A stretch of DNA of 64,000 nucleotides, taken from positions 4,652,001 through 4,716,000 of the forward strand of contig NC_087074.1 of the NCBI RefSeq assembly GCF_026151205.1, given 5' to 3'. Every line of letters starts with the position of its first letter. The first letter of the stretch is position 1. Origin of the DNA: Bolinopsis microptera. Taxonomy: Eukaryota > Ctenophora > Tentaculata > Lobata > Bolinopsidae. The notes under the pieces were generated by a model, which saw only the letters and a program-made list of their open reading frames with translations, did not search any database and was not told the DNA's origin. This document shows, piece by piece, positions 46,201 to 57,520 of the stretch. The position numbers and the translations under genes are program-made.

Positions 46201-48711
46201 AGTTTTTAACGATTCTCTTCCTTCCAGGCTGTGAGATTCAGCGGCTGGCAACGTTTGTGAAACTAACACGCTGCACGGCTACAATAGGAGATATCAGATA
46301 TACCTTTTGAGTTTTGGAAGATTTGTCGATAAATTTTCCTCGAGGATTTAAATCAAGCAATGCAAAGTGCAATTATGGCAAGACTTGGGCACAACATTCA
46401 TGCCAGAGTTGAAACCCCAAGGAATCATGGAAACGGCTCACGGCAATATATTTAACATCATAAAGGGGTATTGGGTGGCAATCTTGGAAAATGAAACTTA
46501 AAAATTTGGTTCAAGAAATGATTATGAATTATAACAATATTTCGAAATTTTAACAAAACTCGATTGTGCCAATTTTTACCCCAATTTGCCAAATATAACA
46601 ATATAAAATAGCAGCGACACATTATGATTATGTCAGCGACTGTGAACATTACTGTTCAGAAAACCTCTATATCCTTCAACCAACTCAGTAATCACTTCGA
46701 GATGGTGTAGTTGGTGTTGTACACACTGCACTGATAATGATATAATGATATCATGTTGAACGTGTAATGTAAATATAATGTGGATATATGCGAATATATA
46801 TCCTTAAACCAACTCAGTAATATATGGATAAACCGCAGATCAGAATCTATAAAGCGGCAGTTTTGTCAATATTGCTTTATAGCTTTATGGTAGTGAGGTA
46901 TGGCACACAACCAAATTAAGCAGCTACATCACTTTGAGGTGTTCCATCAGCATTGCTCGAGGAGAGTACTTAGGATAAGATGGCTCGACCGAGTTAGAAA
47001 AACTAAAGTGCTTGACCACGTGCGAGGTTAAATCAAATAGAGACTACATAGAAGCAAACCGCCTGAGCTGGTTTGGCCATGTCACCAGTTAAATATTTGT
47101 TCCAAATATTAGACCGTCGACGAGTCCAACTCGGCGCAGGTCTTGGTAGGTTATAAACCTACAAACCAGTGCCCGACACCAGGTTTTTTAGAAACCTCAT
47201 TTATTGGACCTCTGCGCATGGAAGAAGATCCAGTGATCACCCGTAAAAGAATTGGTTGAAATGTTTGCTGGAAGACGCTGCATCGTTCTCAGGAAACACA
47301 GACACAGATATCGACAGATAGTGTGTTTGCTGGTGACCGCGCAAGCACTAAAAAGAAATGATACGACACAAACGGGAGTTCATTGTTGCAGCCTGAAGGC
47401 TACTCTATAATGATTGAGGAGACCTAATCAAGTTCAAGTAAGGACATGTGATATATTTCATAGAATATGAAAATTCGAAAGCTTGCACTTTTGTTTATTT
47501 GTCTTAGTCTTACAGTTACTCTTACAGTCTTACCACTGGGCAATCAATGACCAGCAGATAATTATAGCCTCATGAAATAGAGTCTTATATGTGTAACGGG
47601 AGCACTTTACAATGCAAAACCTTCTAGTTTTGGATTATGTAATAATTCATTATTATTATATTGTAATAATTTATTTTTCAGACTTCATCTGGATCGACCT
47701 AGGCAGGCAGGCAGGTAGGCAATAATTTATAAACCCAGCAAATCATAATAAAGCCCCCTATCCGTTTATTTTGTTGCCAGATTGCCGATCGGGTGAAAAT
47801 ACAATTACCGTCACAGTGGCATATTCGGAAATAAACGTACCTGCATTCTTGAGATAATGGTGAAATAGTGACAATTATAAACAACTTGTTGACTTTTTTT
47901 TTTTTGAGTTTTAAGACTACAGCCACACCTCTTTACCGAAGGAAGCATTTTATGGAGCTTATGAAGTACTGAAATTATACTACCGCATGGAAGGAAGCAT
48001 GCAGTGGAGGAGGAATGCCATAAGTTCTTAACGATTCCTTCTAGCTCGAAATTGTAGGAACAGATTTTTTTATTGAAATCTTTCAAATCAGTCAATTACA
48101 TACAAGTTTACACAATGAATTAGTTAAATATAATATTGTCCTCTAAGCATGGATTGTCAAAGTTGAAGTTGTATCGGACAAAATGTATGTAACCAAAGGA
48201 CCTGAGGGTCACCAAAACACAGATATTGAGTGCAAATGCAGCTCCTGCACAAGCATGGGCCCTTATAAAATTGTAATAAGTTACTTTAAACAAAATCACA
48301 CACCCATTCAATCAATTCATAAAATATTGTAAAGTGAAAAATGTGGCCATCTAGTTCGTGATGCAGTGCTGTGAGATGAAATTGAGAAATACGTGAATGC
48401 AGACAGCAAGAATAGATAATCTTAAATAAACTATTTTATGGATTTGTTTCTATTGAATAGTCAAGTTCAGAGTCCGAATCCACCGGGATAATTTTCCCCC
48501 ACATGTAAGTGGAAAGTTTACTTTTAAAATCAGTGATACTCTCTATCTCACGGATATCTAGAGGAATGTGATTCCACTTTGTGTGGGTCCTATAGAAGAA
48601 ATTCTTGGCAAAAGCGTTGGAGCTAGCTCGAGGTGAGATAGAGCTTACAAAACATAAAGAGTCCATATGACTATTTCTGAGCCTTGAGTGGCCTTGATAT
48701 TTTACGAGTAT

Positions 48712-49072
48712 TAAAATTTTACACCACGATATCAACTTTACCTGCATTAAAACGTTTTTGGCTGGGTCGACTGTTTTTATTTCCTTTTGACCAGTATGAA
48801 GAAATAAAAATTGGCCAAGGAATAAATCAAGTGGTATGTGTACCTGTTCAAGTGGCACAATTTAGTTTTAATGCCGATGAGCTGAAAAGCAGCGCTAACT
48901 CTTAAGCTTGATGAAGCATAAAAGTGTACAGTGCACCACGTGATAGCGTGATCAACAAGCATACTCTTCTTCGTATCTTAGATTCGGTAACAAGCAATTG
49001 TCTTGATGAGTAGCTGTTCGATTGTATGTTTGCGAGTTGTTCACTGTATTACTGATTGTCCGCTCATTAGAC
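48712..49072. other. Spacer between the tandem array and the TRIM-like gene
   Basis: Presumed promoter and 5' UTR of the TRIM-like gene. A short palindromic CACGTGAT element lies near 48938; no other signal was recognised. Confidence 0.35.
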
Positions 49073-52000
49073 ATGTCCGCTATGTTAGCTCACCCCTTCC
49101 CAGGATTTTTTGATGCTTCTAAACCAGGTGAGAGTATGGATTGTTAGAAACACTGACCGCCAACACGTGCCACTCCTTATATGGAAGTCACGTGACATGG
49201 TGGTATTTTCAATCAAAATCGTGTTTTTGTCCAAATTTGGGCTTTCAACACAAATGAAAAAAACACACATTTCGGATGATACAGTAATGACTATTCAAGT
49301 GACTGATCAGTGTCTACATAATACTATAGTAGTGAACATTGCATTAAAAGAACACCTTGACCACAGATCCACGTCCGACTGAGACGAAGTTGAAGGATGA
49401 GTATTTGACTTGTGAAGTGTGCAAACACACCTTCGATTTCAGTAAATATGCTCCTCACCAGCTTCCTTGTGGAGACACTGCCTGCCTCGACTGCCTCAGA
49501 CAGTTTGGTGAGCGAATAACTCTTTTATACTTGGGTACTGTGAACTTAACATGGGTTATTGTAAGTTATTAGTTATTGGTAAAGCGAACTGTACTTAGCG
49601 TAAAGTTTAGAGTCGGCGATTTTCCACTCACAACAGTTCGTCGGCATGTATTTAGGCGACAAATCAAAGGATTAATATAGATAAAAATGGTTTTTGTTAC
49701 TGAATGACCATTGATCAACCAATATCGGGATATGATTCGAAACCTTCCGATTTCAGCTGGTAGGAAAGGCAGGGCGGAGGAGATGCACTGTCCGGTATGT
49801 GACCGTCTGACAGTTGTGCCGGGGGGTCACGTGTGTTGCTTCACACCTAATGCTGGTACTCTCAAGATACTGGAGGTTTTCAAGGTAATACGTCACTCAA
49901 ATTACGTCACTCAAATTACGTCACTCAAATTACGTCACTCAAATTAGCTTAAAAATGTAGTGTAGACGTGTTAATTAAAAAAATAATAGTCTTTCCTGAG
50001 AGAATTAAGCAGTTGAGCTATTTAAAACACATTGTTTAATAAGCATTAAGCATCTTGCTAAATAAAGGGTGTTCATTGTTCAGCTGGTGGAAGCATACAA
50101 AAAGGACTTTGTGCCGTGCATAGGATGTGACGAGAAGGGGGAAGCTCGCTGTTTGGAGTGTCAGGTTAGTCAAACTCTCTCCACTGATCATCGCATGTTT
50201 AATCGGACTTTTATTTTGGCTGCTCTATGTTTGTTATTTCAAGTTTGTAATTTGCTAGCCTCGCTGATTGGAAAATTAAAAAACGCATGAATATTGAATA
50301 ATTGTAGAAACGAATATATCACATGATACTGTTAATGTGCTAAACATTATTAAAATACAACATATTATTAACGACATGATTTAATACAACCCATCATTAA
50401 TGACAGATTTATGAATAATACAATTTCTGTCCATTCTTATAAACAAAACAAATCAGTCCAATATTTTAAGAAAATAACCGTACAACTTGACAGGAAAATT
50501 ACTGTGACGAGCACGCTAATTTCCACTCGATAGTGGCTGCAACTAAACATCACACTGTTGTAAAGTTCATGGATATACTAGCGGAACCTCAGAAGATTCT
50601 CCGCGCAAATGGAGCTCAGGTTTGAATGCTCTTAAAATAATCTTCAGCGACTGATTATAGAAATTTATTGAAAAACTATGCAAAACTCGTCGCTAATTAA
50701 GATTAGTGAAAATATAATTATATGGCTAAATGAAAGTTTGCACCCAGTTTTGTAGTAAGCACCACAACTCTGCTCTGGAGGCAGTGTGTACCACGTGCAA
50801 TGCTCTGTGCTGTCTCGTCTGCGCTATCACAGATCACAAGGGACACAGTGTCAAGGAAATTGGAGACACTATGAACAATATCCACGAAAAGGTATGAATA
50901 AATTGACTGTTACTTAATTAGTTAATCAGTTGATTTGTTAATTACCTTATTGCTACAGCGAGATTATCAACAATATCGCTGGGAATAATTCAACATGATA
51001 ATTTAATATAACGGGAATATTTCAGATGAGGCCAATAATGAAAAAAGTGGAACAAAATACTTACAACATTAAACAAAACTTGAAAATAGGAGGCAAGTCA
51101 TTTCTTTCTTTTAATGATCTTTTTTTGAAATTACCTTTAAAATGTGCGAATTTTAGCAGTGATAATAATGTTTATTATTTTCGTATTATTTGTAAGGCGA
51201 ATATTCGTTTCACTCCTAACCACTGTTACAGAGGACGTGGATAAAGAAATGAACATCATGTTCCAGAGATGCAAGAGAAATCTGAACATCTCCTTTATGG
51301 GAGTTGTGAGGGGCTCAAGGGACCGACAGAACGAACTGTTCGCCGACGTGGACAAGGTGCTGAATGAGAATGTTAAACTTCTAGAGCAACAGGTAATAAG
51401 GATATTTTGTGGGTTTGGATGCAAATCTTGATACAACTGCACCGATTGAAAATACACTGCTTCCTCATTTCTGTTAACCTTGTTTGTTTAAAATTGACTT
51501 AATCGTTTGGAAAATATGCAGGTTCACGACATTGAGGATGAGATAAACTTTACAATAAGGGGTTCCGATATGATAACAGATATATTCGAGGAATACTCCC
51601 CAGCCCAGATGGCCGGTATTGGTGGTCTGGTATGGAACATTTTTTATTCCTTTGTTAATGTATCTATTGCGCAATTGTGACATTTTGCAGTCAGACTGCA
51701 GTCAGACGGATTAAAATTGGTAGACATTTGTAAATATTTTTTACTAAATAATTTACTTAACTTAGGTTCAAAAACTGATAGACGAAATTCAAACGATTCC
51801 AGAAGATTTGCCGATCGAACCATTAACTACTAAGCGTGTCACGTTCGAGTCAAAAGCAGAGAAACAATTTTATGCAGCTGGAAAAAACTTCGGCAATCTG
51901 AAGATTTCAGAAATCAAGATGTCACTGATGCCAAAGGATCCGAAAGAAATCGATTTTGAATCAGTAAGTTTGACTTAAGTAATTCCCATAAAGTTTATAA

Positions 52001-52297
52001 TCAACACTCAAATTGAAGAATGAACAAGTACTAACCTAACGATGACAGTTAGTATTAAAGGGGTGATCCTTTAACAATCAATTAAACTTTAAACAAACAT
52101 GAAACAATGTAATTACCCCAGGATGAGGAGGAGGACCTGCTCCCTATTAACAATGTAATTACCCCAGGATGAGGAGGAGGACCTGCTCCCTATTAACAAT
52201 GTAATTACCCCAGGATGAGGAGGAGGACCTGCTCCCTATTGACAACTCTGAGCTCACAAAGATAGTCAAGGAACAAATGGCTGCGGTTGCCACGTAG
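49073..52297 (+). CDS. TRIM-like RBCC protein (RING, two B-boxes, coiled coil)
   Basis: Eleven exons: 49073-49127, 49367-49507, 49757-49884, 50084-50164, 50494-50619, 50748-50891, 51026-51092, 51232-51392, 51522-51629, 51766-51963, 52214-52297. All phases agree; 430 aa. The RING spans YLTCEVCKHTF, LPCGDTACLDCL and MHCPVCDRL. B-box 1 is CIGCDEKGEARCLEC ... YCDEHANFH; B-box 2 is FCSKHHNSALEAVCTTCN, then HKGHSV. A helical region follows (MRPIMKKVEQNTYNIKQNL, VLNENVKLLEQQ). No C-terminal SPRY, NHL or filamin domain is encoded. TRIM proteins are usually ubiquitin E3 ligases; activity here is inferred. Exon 7 ends in a GC donor (AG|GCAAGT), needed to keep phase. The RING has Asp where His is usual (CGD). 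Exon 11 has three tandem acceptors. Confidence 0.88.
49886..49946. repeat. 14-bp tandem repeat, four copies
   Basis: CGTCACTCAAATTA is repeated four times directly after the exon 3 donor of the TRIM-like gene. Confidence 0.9.
52105..52242 (+). repeat. 46-bp tandem triplication containing the last 3' splice site of the TRIM-like gene
   Basis: Each unit holds AATGTAATTACCCCAG followed by GATGAGGAGGAGGACCTGCT. The AG acceptors end at 52121, 52167 and 52213. Since 46 is not a multiple of three, only the third gives the longer C-terminus (DEEEDLLPIDNSELTKIVKE and on); the first would end in PINNVITPG and a stop. Confidence 0.92.
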
Positions 52298-52549
52298 GCC
52301 ACGCTGGTGGAATCAGTTCTCTGATAGTTACTCTTCTCCGGCTGCACTTCTGGCCAAATTAAAGATGAAGGCCTTAGTTTATTAAGCGGGACTTAAGAGA
52401 CAAAACTATAGCTGACTCCTGGAAAACTGGATTGTTATTTTGAGCTATGCGGCATTTTCAATATGAAATTTATAGAGAAAATTATTTCACCACCTTATAT
52501 CATTTCAGATGAGTAAATTTATAAATGCATAGCACAGTTTTCTCGACAG

Positions 52550-55500
52550 TTATTTCTGAGTTTTTGGTCTATAATCCAACCATCGCTTCACTCCTGGTTC
52601 TTCTATTACTCCTCTGTATTGAGCTGCTAGTTTTGGAAAGTTCGAGAGTAAGTCAGCTCTACCGTATTCAGGGTTCTGTTTGAGTTCTAAAAAACTCATT
52701 ATCACTATATCACCCCATGTCATCTGTAAATAATATGATTTAATTTATCGTCGATACTTTCAAGTTTTAGTAAAAATATCGTTTTTAGTGTTTCACAAAG
52801 TTGATTCATAAAGTAAATTAAATTGTTGGAAAATAATATAAAATAAAAAGCATCAACTCGTACGATTAAACACGAACAATTAATACAAACGTTTAGTTGG
52901 ACTGTTTACCACTTGCAACACACCATGGTTAACTCGACCATGGTTACCACATGGTTACCACATGGTTACCACATGGTTACCACATGGTTACCACATGGTT
53001 AACTCGACCTACCCTGTCACCCAGGATAAAAGGTCCAGACTGGTCAGACAACATCTTCTCCAATTTAGAGAGATACACTGGAAAATAGCTCTCGTATGCC
53101 TCCTCCTTCTTCTTCGCCTAGCAATGTATAAAGGTATAAGATTATTATATGAGGAAACCATATTTTACTTAAGTATGGAGCGTCTGTAATGATCGCTCTG
53201 AAATTCAACAGCAAAACAGTGTTACTATAGATATAAGGGAAGTAATATCAATGTATCGAACTGTCGATCGACAATTATTTAGCCTCTGTGAGTGTGAAAT
53301 CGAAAACCACGAACATGACAACCAAGAAAGTCGTTCACAAATGTCAGGCGATCACAGAATGTCAGCTGATCGTATCACCTTGATGTTTTGATCCTTTTCT
53401 TTAACGACCTCATCATATCTTGCGATCAGGTCGTAAAGCGTCTCAATGAACATGTTCACATAAAGTGTATCCTCTGCTGTTCTGCCTTTGTAGTCTGGGG
53501 GCAAGAGTAAAGTTCAAACTGTAAATTCTTGTCGTGAATGTTTGTTTACCTTCGTAATGTAATGTTTAGTATTCTGATAACTCTCTAATTACCCGGTTGA
53601 ATGATGGGGAGTTTTAGTGAAAATATAACGATAAGACTCTGGTAACTTACCGGTTAAACTAGCGACGTAACGGGTAATAGCAAGACTCTGGCACACTACC
53701 CGGTTTCCATCCAATACTAAACTTGGTAAGCAACCACCTGGTGATCGTTTTAAAGCGGCGGCAAACTCGGGAGTGCCTGCTGCCAGCCTCGTGTCTTTGA
53801 ATTCTATTCCTGTTTGTGTTGAGATAGGTGTTTACTGTACAAAATTAGGATTCTCGTAGGGTTTACTAGGTGATCCTAAGATAGCAGTCACGATTTAAAA
53901 AAGGATGTTTGGCTAATAACAATCGAGCAGTCGGAGCTGGGGGGCACTCTGTTGAAGTACCAAGTGGGGGCGAGAAAAGCTAGAAATAGTTTATTTTTCC
54001 CCAGGTTGCATGGAATATGATAAAATATGCCACAATAGATCAAAAAATTGAGCGACCATCCACGGTGACCGACAACTAAGAACCTCTCAGTCCGGGCTCC
54101 CACAGGTATCACATCACATGGCCCAATCAGTGACGTATCATTTGTGATGTGATCCATATTCTAACAATCCCCCCAGCCGGGTGACTGAACCCAGTTGAAC
54201 CTAATTCTCACGCAGTTAACAGGCACCCAATCAGCTTAATTGGGTGACCAATCAGCTAAAATCCCAAAACAACAACTGGACCCAGGTCATATCATAACTG
54301 CACCGAAATCGGAAATACGACAAATTCAGTTGTCCGGTAGTTGTCTGGGTAGGGTTCACATGACAGTTTAGTAAGTAGAAAAGCGGCCGCATTTCTTGTT
54401 ATACCTCGACACGATATCAAGACAGTCCCCAGGGGTGTAGGAATGATTTTCTTCATGGGGGGGGCCAAATTCTAAATATTTTTTGGCGCTTCGCGCCACA
54501 GCCTAAATTTGTTGGCGCTTCGCGCCAAAGCCTGAATTTCGAGGGTAAGGATAAAAGGAAATTGCAGCATGTGCGGTATCGCGATTTTTCACGTTTGCCG
54601 CAACAAATCGCGATTTTTCAGATCCTGGCCTCACGACAAATCGCGATTTTTTCAGTTCTTCGCGTCAAATTGCGCATTTTCCTTTAAATCTGAGGACCAA
54701 AATTGCGTATTTTCCTTCAAATCTGTGGGCCAAATATTACGTTTTCTATAATTAGTACATGAAACCGATCAGTATCACATCCACAACCTTCCGAATGTAG
54801 GTACGGACTTCAAAAAAACCGAAAAATATATTTTCGGCCCAAAATGATCAGGGTAGCATGAATCATGAACAAAAGTAGTTTCCAGAAAAACTTTGAAAAA
54901 TTTTGACTTAGAAATTTTCGGTCCGAGTCATTCTCGATACGTACCTCTGAAAGCAGAGCTCCCGCTTCCGAGCTCATATTGCGAAGGGGAGGCCTGCCTT
55001 CCGAGATCGCATTACAAAGGGAAACCCTCGAGTCCAAAATCGTATATCGAACTTCGAAAACCGAACAAAAATATTTTCGGCTCAGAATGATCAGGGTAGC
55101 ATGAAACATGAACAAAAGTAGTTTCCAGAAAAACTTTGAAAAATTTTGACTTAGAAATTTTCGGTCCGAGTCATTCTCGATACGTACCTCTGAAAGCAGA
55201 GCTCCCGCTTCCGAGCTCATATTGCGAAGGGGAGGCCTGCCTTCCGAGATCGCATTACAAAGGGAAACCCTCGAGTCCAAAATCGTATATCGAACTTCGA
55301 AAACCGAACAAAAATATTTTCGGCTCAGAATGATCAGGGTAGCATGAAACATGAACAGAAGTCGTTTCCAGAAAAACTTTGAAAAATTTTGACTTAGAAA
55401 ATTTTCGGTCCGAGTCATTCTCGATACGTACCTCTGAAAACAGAGCTCCCGCGTCCGAGCTCGTATTGCGAATCGGGGGCCTGCCTTCCGAGATCGCATT

Positions 55501-55922
55501 ACAAAGGGGAACCCTCGAGTCCAAAATCGTATGTCGAACTTCGAAAACCGAAAAAAATATTTTTGGCTCAGAATGATCAGGGTAGCATGAAACATGAACA
55601 AAAGTAGTTTCCAAGAAAACTTTTAAAATTTTTGACTTTTATTTGAAAATTTTTGACTTACAAAATTTTTGACTTTAAAATTTTCGGGGGAAAAAAATTT
55701 TTCCCAAAAATTTTTAGAAACCTAAATTTAAAAGTTGGCCCTTTTTGGCCCCTTACCCAGATTTCATGGGGGGGGGGGGGGGGGGCGATGGCCCCCCTGC
55801 CCCCCCGCTTCCTACACCCCTGACAGTCCCTATACTGATTGCTTACCGGAGAGGTTAAATAATATCCTTATGGGTTCTGCGTACCCCCGACTGTTGTAAT
55901 ACATTAGTTCGTAACTTGACAT
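52550..55922 (-). CDS. Sigma-class-like glutathione S-transferase
   Basis: Five exons on the minus strand: 55847-55922, 53651-53809, 53379-53494, 53013-53117, 52550-52723; in-phase, 209 aa. The N-terminus MSSYELMYYNSRGYAEPIRI matches the glutathione-binding thioredoxin fold of sigma GSTs, with the catalytic Tyr in the LMYY segment. The glutathione-site motif is CQSLAITRYVA. The helical C-terminal domain includes YFPVYLSKLEKML, GPFILGDRMTWGDIVIMSFL and LLSNFPKLAAQYRGVIEEPG. GSTs conjugate glutathione to electrophiles; some sigma members are prostaglandin D synthases. Intron 1 (about 2 kb) carries a 1.4-kb hAT-type insertion. It is convergent with the TRIM-like gene, the stop codons being only about 250 bp apart. 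Confidence 0.92.
52920..53006. repeat. 11-bp tandem repeat
   Basis: CACATGGTTAC is repeated about five times between AACTCGACC blocks, in GST intron 4 beside the exon 4 donor. Confidence 0.85.
54430..55822. mobile_element. 1.39-kb non-autonomous hAT-type element with internal 243-bp triplication
   Basis: The ends CAGGGGTGTAGGAA and TTCCTACACCCCTG are inverted repeats. ACAGTCCC flanks both sides (54422-54429 and 55823-55830), an 8-bp target duplication. Inside, a 243-bp unit (starting ATCAGGGTAGCATGAA) occurs near 54848, 55091 and 55334 and begins again at 55577. Short frames of 65 codons on the plus strand and a long one on the minus strand are products of the repeat, not a transposase. It lies in GST intron 1. 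Confidence 0.92.
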
Positions 55923-56595
55923 CCCAATCTGCTGAATTTACTAATAACTGATTGTATTCAATTGCTTGTGTGTAAGGATTGTGAATTAATCTATTAATGA
56001 AGTAGCAAAATGAGGACATCATGTACAAGTAGTGCCTTATACAGAGCTATTAATTATCAATTTATCGCAGGTTAATAGCAAATATAAAATATTTTCATGT
56101 GTCCAATATACATAATGAAAAACCAATTGTTAAACGTAACTTTTACAACCAGTTGTTAAACGTAACTTTAGAAAAAGGTAATAATTCAGGGATGGTCACT
56201 TTTATCGTCTTCAAAGGTCTGGAAGAAACCATCCTTACTAAGAGGGCTGAATACTTCTAGCTTTCTAGGTCTGAAACGTTGCTCAAAATGCATGCATCCA
56301 GAATAGTAAATTTAGGGCAGGAATGGCAGATTCATTTCGTAAATGTGACGAAATTAGTATGCAGACAAACAATACTCACACTGTTAAGTTCGTTGGACCA
56401 TTGAATGAATAGTATGATTTACAACATGGTTGTTACATACAATTTTTGAAACCACAGAAGTTTGTCTTACTTAAATATTATACTCACTATTATAGGTGCA
56501 GCAAATTTTGCAGCAGCTCGGTAACAATGGCATCATTTCACTTAAACATTTACGTACCTAGTGGTTTCAGTTTCAAGGGTCAGCCTAACCATCAT
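55923..56595. other. Upstream region of the GST gene up to the assembly gap
   Basis: No gene seen. It holds the GST promoter and 5' UTR on the minus strand. A short direct repeat (CCAGTTGTTAAACGTAACTTT) lies near 56120-56170. Confidence 0.4.
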
Positions 56596-56695
56596 NNNNN
56601 NNNNNNNNNNNNNNNNNNNNNNNNNNNNNNNNNNNNNNNNNNNNNNNNNNNNNNNNNNNNNNNNNNNNNNNNNNNNNNNNNNNNNNNNNNNNNNN
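56596..56695. other. Assembly gap of 100 N
   Basis: Exactly 100 undetermined bases, a conventional placeholder, so the true distance is unknown. Confidence 0.99.
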
Positions 56696-57520
56696 TCAAC
56701 CAAAGGGTCTTTTCCGTCCCCGTGTAACGTCACGTGTATTGCCGCAATGTTTTTTAAGATCTCGCAAAAATTTTTAATTTTCTCCTTGTTTGGTCACAAA
56801 AAAAAATCGGGTCCATATTTAAAACAAATTCAAGAGCAACGTTGCCCCTTTTTAAAATTTCAAAACCCCCCTTTTTCCCCCTCCCCAAAAATTTCGTAGC
56901 AAAGTTTTTAAGCGAAAAAAAAAACTTTTTAAAACCTTTGTTTCTAGCGAATCTGGGAAAACCCTTTTGTAAGATTTTTTGCATGGGAACAGCAACAACA
57001 TCACCAAAACAGGGTCACGTGTTGCCTTCCTTTAATAAAAGTCCGATTTGAAAGCAATCTAAGGAGGGGGGTTGTAAAAGTTTTTTTACAAAAAATTAAC
57101 TCACTTCATTTCCATTTTTAAAACTCCGCCCCAACTTTCTTTTTGCCCAAATACATTGTATTTTATCATGAAAACAATTATTTAATTTCTTAAATTTTTA
57201 ATAAAATAAAATTTTTATGTACGCTCTATGGGCTTTTCCCAAAATAAATTTGTGCTAGTACTAGCCCCCGTCTTTTTTTTTTGGGTCAGCAAAATACATC
57301 ATCACATCACCAAAAAAGCCGAATTTTACTTTCAGTCACCCTTTTTAAAGCAAATTTGAGCCATTGACGTTAGTTTTGAAAATTTTTAAACAACAGCAAA
57401 ACGGGCACAGGGCCCCCTTGCCAGAAAACAAGGTTTTTTGACACAGTTGGTGTTAAAAAAACCCAGGGGGGACCCCCAAATTTTTTTTCTTTTCCCCCCC
57501 TCCCCCAACAATACAGGCAC
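56696..57520. other. Low-quality, homopolymer-inflated sequence beside the gap
   Basis: Homopolymer runs of A, T, C and G are unusually frequent and long (for example AAAAAAAAAAC, CCCCCCTTTTTCCCCC), unlike the rest of the window. This is the appearance of an uncorrected contig end. Any frame in it should be ignored. The 3' end of the matrix-protein gene may lie here. Confidence 0.75.

Larger units (their letters stand above)
40715..48711. repeat. 2,727-bp tandem repeat, three copies (third incomplete)
   Basis: Units run about 40715-43441, 43442-46168 and 46169-48711; the same short frames recur exactly 2,727 bp apart. The copies differ by only scattered substitutions and short indels (for example CTAGGTTGTGAG in copy 1 against CAGGCTGTGAG). 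The third stops at TTTTACGAGTAT, about 190 bp short of a full unit. The units hold LINE remnants on both strands but no intact gene. Confidence 0.95.

Noticed and set aside
54810-55614. 263-codon minus-strand frame in the GST intron
   Set aside because: It is generated by the 243-bp tandem unit (a multiple of three) of the hAT-type element, with repeated low-information sequence and no transposase motif.
56754-57051. Several frames beside the N gap
   Set aside because: The DNA is homopolymer-inflated and probably erroneous; amino-acid content is low complexity.
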